A DNA stretch of 41,098 nt. Source: Bacteroidota bacterium. GTDB taxonomy: Bacteria > Bacteroidota > Bacteroidia > Cytophagales > Cytophagaceae. The notes beneath the pieces are model-generated. The model worked only from the letters and a program-made list of their open reading frames with translations. It was not told the origin of the DNA and made no database searches. The DNA lies in contig JAEWAY010000021.1 in NCBI GenBank assembly GCA_023391415.1, positions 1 through 41,098 on the forward strand, given 5' to 3'. Positions 9,337-17,834 of this stretch are shown piece by piece (positions within the stretch are counted from its first letter, which is position 1; every line of letters begins with the position of its first letter). The position numbers and the translations under genes are program-made.

Positions 9337-11691
9337 ATGATAAACATTGCAAAGAAAAGTTCTTATAACGGAAGCTTTTTGATCGGGATGCTCATCTTTT
9401 TTTATTCTTCACTTGCATGGGCTCAGGTACAGCCTGTTTCCATCCCAGATGGCTATGCGGGTTGGCGTGGCACAACAGGCGGGGGTAACGCGAGACCTGT
9501 TACCGTTTCTAATGCCGCTGATTTCAGATCGGCGGTAGGCAATAACAATCCTGCGGTTATTATTGTCAACGGCCGTCTCAATGTTGGCAACGTTTCCATC
9601 GGTTCCAATAAAACAATTGTAGGCGCTACTACATCGTCCGGTTTATATGGTGGTACGATCAGAGTTGGTGGCACAAACTACATCATTCAGAATCTGACCA
9701 TAGGGCCTTCCGACGGAGATGGTATCGAAGTGTCGGGAGCTACCAATGTTTTTATTACAAACTGTGAATTTTATGACGCGGCGGATGGTAATCTGGATAT
9801 CGTACGGGGAGCCGACTATGTGACAGTTTCCTGGTGCAAGTTTTACTATGTCAGTCAGTCCGCGCACCGGTTCTCCATGCTGATCGGAAATGGAGATGAC
9901 GTCACAACGGATGACGGAAAGCTGCATGTCACACTTCATCATAACTGGTTTGCCGGAAGAGTGGATCAGCGCATGCCCAGGGTGCGTTACGGGCATATCC
10001 ATATTTACAACAATTACTACAACAGTACAGGTAATGGCTATTGTATAGGGACCGGATACAAGTGTCGTATTCGCCTGGAAAATAGCTATTTCGAAAGTGT
10101 TAATCATCCATGGAGAGATATGGGCGCTACCACCAGCGGAGGGCGCATGGGCTGGAGCAACCTGAGATTTGTCAGCAGCTCCCAGCCTTCCTATATATCC
10201 AATTCCTATCCGGTGTTTACCGTACCCTATCAATATGAAGCGGATCCCGTTGATGATGTGAAAAACAAAGTGCAGGCTTGCGCCGGAAACGTTGTGTGTG
10301 TCACGAGAGATTGTAACGGCGACATCAATGGTGATGCCTATCTGGATGACTGTAATGAATGTGTGGGAGGTCGTACGGGCAAGACGGCCTGCAAAGTGGA
10401 CTGTAACGGCGTGAAAAACGGAACAGCCGTTTCAGATGCCTGCGGTATCTGTATCGGAGGCAATACGGGCAGGACAGCCTGTCTCGCGTCCATGCAGGGA
10501 GAGGACTTTTGCGATGCGGAGGGATTTTTAGAATCAAAAAACGCGGGCTTTACCGGAGAGGGCTATATCAATTTCGACAACGTTGCGGGAGCGGGTGGTC
10601 GCTGGAACCTGTACGCGATCTCATCCATGACTGCTGTGATTGGAGTACGCTATGCGAATGGAGGAACAGAAGCCCGGGGTATGTCCGTATTGGTAAACGG
10701 TATTGCGCAGGCATCAATAAAAGGATCGCTCACGGGGGGCTGGACTACCTGGGCGACGGAAAACATCACCCTGAATCTGCGACCGGGTGTAAATGTGCTG
10801 GAGCTTAAGGCGGTCTCCTCGGACGGTCCGAATATAGATCTTTTCGCGTTGTATCAGTCAGGACTGACATCCGGAGGCTGTGTGGAAGATTGCAACGGAG
10901 TGACAGGAGGCGGAGCTTATACAGATCAATGTGGTGTCTGTGTGGGTGGTACTACCGGCAAAACAGCCTGTGAGCAGGATTGTGCGGGAACCTGGGGCGG
11001 CGATGCTGAAGAAGATGCCTGCGGAGTATGCCTTGGTAGCAATGAAGCATATCAGGCCTGTTCCGGCAGCCTTGAGGCGGAAGAAGCCTGTGAGGTGGAT
11101 GGTATTCTTCTGGAAGACCGCAATGGCGGATTTTCCGGCCAGGGCTATGTCAATACGACCAACGCGCCTGGTTCATATGTGACCTGGTTTTTGGAGAGTG
11201 ATAAGACTCAGACTGCAACCCTGTCATTCCGCTATGCAAATGCCGGAGTTTTCTCCCGTGATGGCCGGGTTATCCTGAATGGTGCGGATGCCGGATTGCT
11301 CGCGCTGCCTTCAACCGGCTCCTGGAGCGACTGGCGCCTCGCGACCACGCTGTTGGAACTGAAAGAGGGAATTAATGAACTCACTCTTGCTTCAGCCACA
11401 GAGGAAGGGCTCGCCAATCTGGATATTCTGTATTTTTCAGGAGGAGTAAGCAATGGAGGTTGTATGATCACGGGTATTTCCGGAACACTTCCGGATCAGA
11501 TTATCAGTGTATACCCGAATCCGACTACGGGTATGGTACGATGGGAAAGTGACAAAAACTGGATATTGCTCAATGCTCAGGGTAAAACGCTGAATCAGGG
11601 GCTGGGAAACAGCGCGGATCTGTCGGAATATCCTTCCGGATTGTATACGCTAAAATTGGATCATAATTTTATTCAGATTATCAGGAAGTAG
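9337..11691 (+). CDS. Canonical PL1 pectate lyase with two CBMs and T9SS sorting domain
   Basis: 784 residues. A signal peptide ends at AWA-Q (about residue 29). The catalytic domain (about 31-325) is a standard PL1 parallel β-helix: DGNLDI (D150 and D154, calcium-site region), VTLHHNWF, and VDQRMPRVRYG, in which R212 and R217 align with the catalytic-site arginines of Erwinia PelC (alignment from memory). It is a typical pectate lyase, unlike the two longer variants upstream. The tail has two cysteine repeats, a CBM of the QGEDFC/INFDN subtype, two more cysteine repeats, a CBM of the EAEEAC subtype and a T9SS type A domain (VYPNPTTG). The gap to the previous gene is 121 bases, so co-transcription is possible. 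Role: β-eliminative cleavage of polygalacturonate outside the cell. Confidence 0.93.
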   Translation: MINIAKKSSYNGSFLIGMLIFFYSSLAWAQVQPVSIPDGYAGWRGTTGGGNARPVTVSNAADFRSAVGNNNPAVIIVNGRLNVGNVSIGSNKTIVGATTSSGLYGGTIRVGGTNYIIQNLTIGPSDGDGIEVSGATNVFITNCEFYDAADGNLDIVRGADYVTVSWCKFYYVSQSAHRFSMLIGNGDDVTTDDGKLHVTLHHNWFAGRVDQRMPRVRYGHIHIYNNYYNSTGNGYCIGTGYKCRIRLENSYFESVNHPWRDMGATTSGGRMGWSNLRFVSSSQPSYISNSYPVFTVPYQYEADPVDDVKNKVQACAGNVVCVTRDCNGDINGDAYLDDCNECVGGRTGKTACKVDCNGVKNGTAVSDACGICIGGNTGRTACLASMQGEDFCDAEGFLESKNAGFTGEGYINFDNVAGAGGRWNLYAISSMTAVIGVRYANGGTEARGMSVLVNGIAQASIKGSLTGGWTTWATENITLNLRPGVNVLELKAVSSDGPNIDLFALYQSGLTSGGCVEDCNGVTGGGAYTDQCGVCVGGTTGKTACEQDCAGTWGGDAEEDACGVCLGSNEAYQACSGSLEAEEACEVDGILLEDRNGGFSGQGYVNTTNAPGSYVTWFLESDKTQTATLSFRYANAGVFSRDGRVILNGADAGLLALPSTGSWSDWRLATTLLELKEGINELTLASATEEGLANLDILYFSGGVSNGGCMITGISGTLPDQIISVYPNPTTGMVRWESDKNWILLNAQGKTLNQGLGNSADLSEYPSGLYTLKLDHNFIQIIRK
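10309..10482 (+). repeat. Two tandem cysteine-rich repeats after the lyase domain
   Basis: Two units (DCNGDINGDAYLDDCNEC and DCNGVKNGTAVSDACGIC types) link the lyase to the first CBM. Confidence 0.78.
10888..11061 (+). repeat. Two tandem cysteine-rich repeats between the CBMs
   Basis: The first unit is regular. The second keeps its cysteines but has lost the VGGTTG turn (CLGSNEAYQAC). Confidence 0.75.
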
Positions 11692-11732
11692 GGAAGAGAA
11701 TGAAACTTCGTTTCTTAATTCCGGTTTATTGA

Positions 11733-11740
11733 TATCTTTG
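11733..11740 (+). promoter_or_regulatory. Putative Bacteroidota -7 box upstream of the GH74 gene
   Basis: TATCTTTG matches the Bacteroidota consensus TAnnTTTG and lies about 98 bases before the xyloglucanase start. No clear TTG is seen at the expected -33 distance, so this is only a candidate. Confidence 0.4.
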
Positions 11741-11837
11741 TTTTATTAATTTTACAGTTCCTAATGGTTAAAATTCCGCTTAAGCTAATCCAGCGGTACC
11801 GCTAAACTAAATCAAGTGTATATTTTATAAGGAAAAG

Positions 11838-14360
11838 ATGAAAAGAAATCTTAAAGTAATTATCGCCGCGCTACTGTGCTTCGCGCTGAATAATTATCTG
11901 TTCGCGCAGAGTTATACCTGGAAAAATGTAAAAATCAGCGGGGGCGGTTATGTCTCGGGACTGATATACAGTAAAGCGGATCCCGGGCTTTTGTACGCCC
12001 GAACCGATGTGGGGGGAGCCTATCGCTGGAACGCCTCTTCAAAAACCTGGGCTCCGATAACAGATGGCCTGACATCGCCCGATGATTATGGAATCTGGAG
12101 CCTGGCGCCTGACCCTGTCGACGCGAATAAAGTATATATAGCTACCGGTTTGTATTCCGCTTCCTGGGGAAGCTACGGAGTTGTTTACGGATCAGACGAT
12201 AAGGGCGATACGTGGACCAGACTAGCCGATCTGCCTTTCAGGCTTGGGGCCAATGATCCGGGACGCGGTATTTGCGAACGTCTGGTGGTGGACCCCAACA
12301 GACCCAATATTCTCTTCCTCGGATCAAAAATGGATGGCTTGTACAGAAGTGATGATTCCGGTAAAAACTGGCAAAAGATCAATTCCTTTCCCGGTTCGTA
12401 CGTGACATTTGTCGAGTTTGACGCCGTGTCGGGCAATTCAGGCGCGGCTACACCAGTCATTTATGCCGGAGTTGCGGATTACATATACAATAAGGGAGTT
12501 GTTGGCCTCTATAGAAGTACGGATGGCGGAGCGACCTGGGCCAAAGTACCCAATCATCCCGACGCGTTGCCTCCAAAGACCTTCGAGCCGGGAGACAAAG
12601 CTCTGGCCACCGTTCCGGTTGATATGGCGATCGCTTCCAATGATAATATTTATATAGCCTTTTGTAATAGTGTGACTCCTAATGGAGACTATGATCTGGT
12701 TGTTCCGCACAAATCAGTTTCCAACGGAGCGGTTTACAAATTTAATAAGACAACCAGTCAATGGACCAACATTACTCCTTCCAATTCGGAAAACCTGCAG
12801 GGTGGTTTCGGTTCTGTAGCTGTAAGTCGACAAAATCCTGATAAGGTGGTAATTGGCACGGCGGAGCGCTGGTGGCCGGCGGATGAGGTGTACTTCAGCG
12901 CGGATGGCGGAGCGAACTGGGCGAGTACGTTCAATAGCTTTAGTTATGCGGACACCTGGGGTAGTTCACTCAATAAAGGAACGTACTCAACGGATAAGGC
13001 TCCCTACGCGGCTTCACAGGTATCGCACTGGATAACATCCATTGTGATCAATCCCGCCAATGAAAATGAAGTAAGGTTCGGAACAGGTATGGGAATATAT
13101 GCCTGCTACAATGTCGCGGGTCTTTTTACAAATGCCAACGCGGCTAATACAGCTTCTACAACATGGGTTTTTGAGAATGACGGAATCGAAGAAACAGTAC
13201 CTCTGGAGCTGGTTAGTCCTCCCGTTGGCCCTCATCTCATAAGTGTGATCGGAGACTTTGACGGATTTGTACATACCGATCTGGATCAATCGCCCGCCGC
13301 GGGCAGACACGTTACTTCCGGAGTACTGGTTGGCACAACCTATTCACTGGCGTTTGCTGAAAACGTACCCGCTAAAATGGTGAAAACGCATAGTAACAAT
13401 GACCATGTAAAAGGTTCTTATTCTTTGGATGGCGGACTTTCCTGGACGTTCTTCCCCACTCAGCCGGCAAACAACGCGGACAATCCGGATGGGGGCAAAA
13501 TCGCCATCTCCGCGGATGGTAACCGGATCGTCTGGTCTCCCAATAAAGCCGCGATGGCCTACTCGACAAACAACGGCCAGTCCTGGACCACTTCCGGGGG
13601 CAATGTTCCCCATGGACTGAAACCAGTAGCGGACAGAGTGAACAGCTTGAAATTTTACGCGTTTGATCCGCAGGGTCAGCGTTTCTATTATTCGCTGGAC
13701 GGGGGCGCAAATTTTAGCAGCATAAACATGAATTTGCCCGAAATACCTGGTTATATGCCACAACAGCCGGAGTTACGCGCTGTTTTTGGAGAAGAAGGGC
13801 ATGTATGGCTTGCCAACAGGGAGCACGGGCTTTTCTTTACCATGGATGGCGGAGCGACCTGGACCAAAATGAATGTCGAGGAAGCGTATAAAGTGACAGT
13901 AGGAAAAGCCGCGTCGCCCAATGGTTATCCGGCCGTTTATATCTGGGGTGTGATAGATGGTGTCAATGGATTGTTCAGGTCGGATGATGAGGGAAATACA
14001 TGGGTTCGTATAAATGATGAAGAGCATGAATTTGGTCGCGCGCATACCTACCTCGCAGGTGATCCGAGAATATATGGTCGTTTGTACCTTGGAGCGGGTG
14101 GAAGGGGAATCATGTATGGTGACCCTGCCGGTCCGGTAACCAGTCTGACAAATTCAGCTCAGGGTTCCGATCTGCTGGTCTATCCCAATCCGACCGCGGG
14201 GAATGTGAGCTGGGATTCAGAAAAGAGTTGGGAGCTGCTTTCTACGAATGGATTGTCACTCGCGAAAGGATTTGGAACAGGTGTTGATCTTAGCTCGTAT
14301 CCTGAGGGTATGTATTTTATTCGCCTCGAAGGGAAATTCGCTAAAATAATTAAAAACTAA
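11838..14360 (+). CDS. GH74 xyloglucanase with T9SS sorting domain
   Basis: 840 residues. A signal peptide ends at FAQ (about residue 24). The protein begins with GGGYVSGLIYSKADPGLLYARTDVGGAYRW, split here as GGGYVSGLIYS and ARTDVGGAYRW, the hallmark of GH74 double seven-bladed propellers. Other family signs are CERLVVDPN, many Asp-box-like STDGGATW motifs, and IGDFDGFVHTDLDQSP. D57 and D473 match the two catalytic carboxylates of characterised GH74 enzymes (from memory of Xgh74A). GH74 enzymes hydrolyse the β-1,4-glucan backbone of xyloglucan by inversion. About 760 residues of catalytic module are followed directly by a T9SS domain (VYPNPTAGN), with no CBM or cysteine repeat. That tail closely resembles the tail of the gene at 2920. 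It fits with the pectinases in attacking primary plant cell walls. Confidence 0.92.
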   Translation: MKRNLKVIIAALLCFALNNYLFAQSYTWKNVKISGGGYVSGLIYSKADPGLLYARTDVGGAYRWNASSKTWAPITDGLTSPDDYGIWSLAPDPVDANKVYIATGLYSASWGSYGVVYGSDDKGDTWTRLADLPFRLGANDPGRGICERLVVDPNRPNILFLGSKMDGLYRSDDSGKNWQKINSFPGSYVTFVEFDAVSGNSGAATPVIYAGVADYIYNKGVVGLYRSTDGGATWAKVPNHPDALPPKTFEPGDKALATVPVDMAIASNDNIYIAFCNSVTPNGDYDLVVPHKSVSNGAVYKFNKTTSQWTNITPSNSENLQGGFGSVAVSRQNPDKVVIGTAERWWPADEVYFSADGGANWASTFNSFSYADTWGSSLNKGTYSTDKAPYAASQVSHWITSIVINPANENEVRFGTGMGIYACYNVAGLFTNANAANTASTTWVFENDGIEETVPLELVSPPVGPHLISVIGDFDGFVHTDLDQSPAAGRHVTSGVLVGTTYSLAFAENVPAKMVKTHSNNDHVKGSYSLDGGLSWTFFPTQPANNADNPDGGKIAISADGNRIVWSPNKAAMAYSTNNGQSWTTSGGNVPHGLKPVADRVNSLKFYAFDPQGQRFYYSLDGGANFSSINMNLPEIPGYMPQQPELRAVFGEEGHVWLANREHGLFFTMDGGATWTKMNVEEAYKVTVGKAASPNGYPAVYIWGVIDGVNGLFRSDDEGNTWVRINDEEHEFGRAHTYLAGDPRIYGRLYLGAGGRGIMYGDPAGPVTSLTNSAQGSDLLVYPNPTAGNVSWDSEKSWELLSTNGLSLAKGFGTGVDLSSYPEGMYFIRLEGKFAKIIKN

Positions 14361-14366
14361 ATCGTC

Positions 14367-14401
14367 ACGACGTCCGGATAATGAAGATATCCGGACGTCG
14401 T
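14367..14401 (+). terminator. Strong terminator after the GH74 gene
   Basis: A perfect 14-bp stem (14367-14380 with 14388-14401, arms containing CGACGTCCGGATA) with a 7-nt loop, followed by TGTTGTTT. It begins 6 bases after the stop and closes the cell-wall degradation cluster. Confidence 0.85.
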
Positions 14402-14789
14402 TGTTGTTTCCGTCGCTTAGGGTGAATACGCCGCGACAACGCGTCAAAAAGTATTTAATCCGTATCGCCTCCAAATACTGATTGTAGGTGAGGATGGATA
14501 CTCGGATCATTTTTTACAGGTTGTTTAAAATAAATCTAAATAAATTTTGTATTTCTAAATAAAAGATTCGTTATTTGTGACAACAATTAGCCGATGGACA
14601 GTTTCATAGCATGTTCTTGTTTAGCGGTAGAGTTCGCCATAACTCTTCGCCGGAATGTTTGTTTAACTGATTTTTTTCATTTGTTATTGTTTAGGTTAAT
14701 TTAATTATGTTTAAAGAGAGAAGTCTGGTCCTGTATGGGCCAGGCTTTTTTTTGTTTTAGAGACTTTTCCATCCATTATTTCCAGTGCC
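14402..14789. other. Gene-free interval with direct repeats and an orphan-like terminator
   Basis: No convincing coding frame is seen. The interval is AT-rich around 14520-14570, where TCTAAATAAA occurs twice (14535-14544 and 14554-14563). It also has a small inverted repeat (AGAGTT 14629-14634 with AACTCT 14641-14646) and a T-tailed hairpin at 14723-14753. A short non-coding RNA is possible, but no TAnnTTTG promoter was found. Confidence 0.4.
14723..14753 (+). terminator. Hairpin with eight-T tail between the convergent genes
   Basis: A stem of 14723-14731 with 14737-14745 (GTCTGGTCC and GGGCCAGGC, two G-U pairs, TGTAT loop) is followed by eight T. The T tail points to + strand transcription, although the nearest + strand gene already has its own terminator at 14367. 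On the - strand it could end the phosphatase transcript. It may be bidirectional. Confidence 0.65.
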
Positions 14790-15896
14790 TTATTTTTTTG
14801 TTGTCTGATCCGATCCTATACCGACGATCTCAGTTATTTTTTTATGAATGTCCGTGTTTTCCATGATTCCGGAAAATAGCTCCGCTCCGATACCGCGCGC
14901 GAACAAGGGTATCAGCGCGGCGGAATGTTCCTTGGAGGCGAACTGGTATTTTATTTTTGAATAATCCTTGTTTCCCGGCAGAATAGAGAAACCACCGGTT
15001 TCATGATCCGCCGTGACAATTACCAGCGTATTGGGCGTCGCTTGTACAAAATCAAGTACTTTTCCAATCACGTTGTCAAAATCTCTAAGCTCTTCGAGCA
15101 GATAATCCGCTTTGTTGGCATGACCCGCCCAGTCGATCTGAGAACCTTCAATGAGTAAAAAAAACGGTTGATTTTTGCTGGAAAGATACCTCAGCGCTTT
15201 TTCCGTATATCGAGGCAGAAAGTCACCCCGCCCTTTATCATAGCGTTCAAGCTCTTTGGCTGCCAGAATATGCGCTCGCGGTCCGGTATCCTGAGCGCTG
15301 TCCTCATCGATCGCTTGTCTGAATATAGTATACCCTTTGGCGCTCAGTGAATCCATCAGATTGAGACGATCCTTTCGTTTTTCCATAAAGTCCAGCCCAC
15401 CTCCGGCTATAAAGTCAAAACCGGCGCCCGGAAGCTGAAGCGCGATTTCCTCTTCCTGGTCCCGATGGGCTACATGCGCGTAAAACGAAGCCGGAGTAGC
15501 GTGGGTAATAGAGGAGGTGACTACGACGCCGCTGGCGTACCCCGATTTTTTGAGCCTTTCCATGATGGTGGGGACTGATACAGTGTCCTGGTCTACACCT
15601 ATGGCGCCGTTGTATGTTTTTACTCCGGTTGAAAACGCGGTGGCTCCCGCCGCCGAATCGGTAATCTTGGCGCCATGGGGACTCACGCGTACCAGTCCTG
15701 TAACCGGCAGACGATTAAAATTTGTATAGCCGGTATCGACATACAGCGCGGAGATCTGGGATAATCCCATGCCATCACCGATCATCAGAATGATATTGGG
15801 ACTTGTGCCCGATTGGGCGAATGTGAAAAAAAACATGAACAGGCCTGTAATCGTCAGGCCGGTTTTTTTGATTGTCCGGAACGTAATTGTCTTCAT
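14790..15896 (-). CDS. Secreted alkaline phosphatase (PhoA superfamily)
   Basis: 368 residues with a Sec signal peptide ending TFAQ (about residue 28). Metal and catalytic motifs are all present: IGDGMG (D41), TDSAAGATA with the phosphorylated serine at S81, THATPA (H132, T134), AHRD (R145, equivalent to E. coli R166), EGSQIDWAGHAN (E250, D255, H259), TADHETGG (D297, H298) and a final zinc-ligand histidine at about H324. H132 replaces the E. coli D153, a common variation. It is shorter than E. coli PhoA (471 residues), like many Bacteroidota members. It hydrolyses phosphomonoesters in the periplasm or outside the cell. It is divergent from the SLC13 transporter, with 150 bases between. No Pho-box-like element was recognised. 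Confidence 0.92.
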   Translation of the reverse strand: MKTITFRTIKKTGLTITGLFMFFFTFAQSGTSPNIILMIGDGMGLSQISALYVDTGYTNFNRLPVTGLVRVSPHGAKITDSAAGATAFSTGVKTYNGAIGVDQDTVSVPTIMERLKKSGYASGVVVTSSITHATPASFYAHVAHRDQEEEIALQLPGAGFDFIAGGGLDFMEKRKDRLNLMDSLSAKGYTIFRQAIDEDSAQDTGPRAHILAAKELERYDKGRGDFLPRYTEKALRYLSSKNQPFFLLIEGSQIDWAGHANKADYLLEELRDFDNVIGKVLDFVQATPNTLVIVTADHETGGFSILPGNKDYSKIKYQFASKEHSAALIPLFARGIGAELFSGIMENTDIHKKITEIVGIGSDQTTKK

Positions 15897-15991
15897 AAGC
15901 GCGTGAATGGATAAAATCTGAATAAATATCGGGTTGTTTTCGTTTTTTCACGATAGCCCGACAATGATTTAATAAAAAAATAATACTCTAG

Positions 15992-15999
15992 TATCTTTG
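15992..15999 (+). promoter_or_regulatory. Putative Bacteroidota -7 box for the SLC13 transporter
   Basis: TATCTTTG matches TAnnTTTG and lies 47 bases before the transporter start, in the divergent intergenic region. No good -33 TTG is present at about 20 bases upstream. Confidence 0.45.
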
Positions 16000-16046
16000 T
16001 ATATTAACTAGGTTTAGTAATATTTACATCCAAATCTGGAAATGGA

Positions 16047-17834
16047 ATGGATGTTGTTTTTTTGTCTGTGATCCTTGTTTTATCCCTGATTTTGTTCATC
16101 AGTGAACTGGTCAGAGTCGATATTGTTTCATTGCTGATCATGGGCGCCCTGATCGTGACGGGTATATTGACCCCCTCGGAAGCGGTGTCTGGTTTTAGCA
16201 ACGCGGCTACGGTAACCGTGCTTTTCATGTTTATCCTGAGCGCGGCCCTGATCAAGACGGGAGCCTTGGCGCGGGTTGGTAGCTTCTTCGCCACGTATTT
16301 TAAGAAAAGCTTTGTCCTGGGCTATTTGGTGATGATGGTCATTGTAGGACTGGTGGCCGCTTTTATCAACAATACACCCGTGGTGGCCATGTTTATGCCG
16401 GTGGTCATCCAGGCGGCCAGAGAAGCGAAACTGGCGCCCAGCCGCTTGTTGATGCCCCTGTCTTTTGGAACCATATTCGGAGGCATGTGTACCCTGATCG
16501 GTACTTCCACCAACGTTTTGGTAGACGGTATCGCCCGCAACAATGGAGTACAGGGCTTCGAGATGTTTACCCTGTTTCCCGTCGGCATAGTCATGTTTAT
16601 TACCGGTATCGTTTATATGCTCTTTGTCTGTAGGGATTTTTTGCCTGATCGTCACCAAAAGAACAATGGCACCGGCTATCATCTCCGCGACTATGTCACG
16701 GAAATCGAATTGCTTAGCGAGGCTCGTTCCGCCAACAGGATGATAAGGGAAGCCCCCCTGGTGACCGAATATGAAATGGATATTCTCGAGGTGCTTCGCA
16801 AAGAAACCATCTACTCGCTTCCGTCCGGCGATTTTGTACTTGAGCCGGGCGATATCCTGAAGGTCCGCTGTAATGTGGAAAGGTTGCAAAAGCTTAAGGA
16901 TAAACTTCATGTCGATCTCAAGCCATCCGTACGCCTGAGTGATCATGAGATGGAGTCGTCCAAGGACTCCTCCATGGTGGAACTGATCATTACTTCCAAT
17001 TCCCGTTTTGAGGGCAAGACGATGCAGGAAGTCAACTTTCGCCAGCGCTATCGGGCTATTCCGCTCGCGATCAGGCATCGGGAGGATATTATTCACAGCC
17101 GTCTGATGAACACCGTATTGAAAGCGGGCGATATCGTCTTGGTAGAAATTAAAAAGAATCGTCTGGATCGGTTGAAAGAGGAGGAGTTTGAGCAAAAGCA
17201 GCCTTTTATTTTGCTTACGGAGCGGGAAAACGTGTTTATCAACTGGAAAAACCTGGCGATCGTCATCGCCTGCCTGATTTCGGTCATTAGTCTTTCCGCG
17301 TTCAACGTACTGGATATTCTCGGCGGTACGCTGATCGCTTCGGCCATTCTGATACTGACGGGCTGTATTCCTGTCAAGGAAATTTACGACGTGATTGACT
17401 GGAAGGTAATCTTTCTGCTGGCGGGTTCGCTGAGTCTCGGTATGGCCATGGAAAAAACGGGCTTGTCGCGGGACGTGGCTGTTTTTCTTGTCAATATAGT
17501 CGGGAGTATGGGACCAGTCGCCATTGTATCCGCTTTGTATTTGTTTACCTCCATCATGACGGAAATGATGTCCAACAACGCGAGCGCCGCGCTTCTGGCG
17601 CCCATCGCCATTTCCACGGCCCACCAACTGGAGTTGTCGCCTTTACCTTTTCTTGTCGCCATTACTCTGGGCGCTTCCGCCAGCTTTATGAGCCCCGTAG
17701 GGTATCAGACCAATACCATGATCTATGGAGCCGGAGGATATAAGTTTACCGACTTTACCAAAGTAGGCTTCGGATTGACGCTACTGTTCTGGATTATCGC
17801 GACGGTAATGATACCGATGGTGTATGGCTTTTAG
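16047..17834 (+). CDS. SLC13/DASS-family anion transporter with two RCK_C-like domains
   Basis: 595 residues and an integral inner-membrane protein. The N-terminal membrane half (1 to about 200) carries NNTP (about 108) and GTSTN (152-156). The C-terminal half (about 395-595) carries TEMMSNNAS (SNN at 509) and FMSPVGYQTN. These paired hairpin motifs are typical of DASS sodium-coupled or proton-coupled carboxylate/sulfate carriers. Between the halves lie two TrkA/RCK_C-like cytosolic domains (about 225-290 and 305-380, with LEPGDILKV and LKAGDIVLVEI), the arrangement annotated as SLC13 transporters with regulatory domains. The substrate could be sulfate, a dicarboxylate or another anion. The gene appears monocistronic. 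Its coding GC looks higher than that of the operon downstream, consistent with a core gene. Confidence 0.88.
   Translation: MDVVFLSVILVLSLILFISELVRVDIVSLLIMGALIVTGILTPSEAVSGFSNAATVTVLFMFILSAALIKTGALARVGSFFATYFKKSFVLGYLVMMVIVGLVAAFINNTPVVAMFMPVVIQAAREAKLAPSRLLMPLSFGTIFGGMCTLIGTSTNVLVDGIARNNGVQGFEMFTLFPVGIVMFITGIVYMLFVCRDFLPDRHQKNNGTGYHLRDYVTEIELLSEARSANRMIREAPLVTEYEMDILEVLRKETIYSLPSGDFVLEPGDILKVRCNVERLQKLKDKLHVDLKPSVRLSDHEMESSKDSSMVELIITSNSRFEGKTMQEVNFRQRYRAIPLAIRHREDIIHSRLMNTVLKAGDIVLVEIKKNRLDRLKEEEFEQKQPFILLTERENVFINWKNLAIVIACLISVISLSAFNVLDILGGTLIASAILILTGCIPVKEIYDVIDWKVIFLLAGSLSLGMAMEKTGLSRDVAVFLVNIVGSMGPVAIVSALYLFTSIMTEMMSNNASAALLAPIAISTAHQLELSPLPFLVAITLGASASFMSPVGYQTNTMIYGAGGYKFTDFTKVGFGLTLLFWIIATVMIPMVYGF

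Noticed and set aside
11701..11725. GAAAC-TTC-GTTTC hairpin after the canonical pectate lyase as a terminator
   Set aside because: Only a 5-bp stem with a very tight loop and mismatched extensions. Too weak to call.
15925..15960. Possible hairpin CGGGTTGT with ATAGCCCG in the divergent intergenic region
   Set aside because: The stem depends on G-U pairs and has a long loop, and no riboswitch or operator could be recognised.
16128..17627. 499-codon open frame on the - strand opposite the SLC13 transporter
   Set aside because: It is antisense to a clear membrane transporter, and its translation is rich in H, Q, D, R and G without any domain character, as expected from a mirrored hydrophobic gene.
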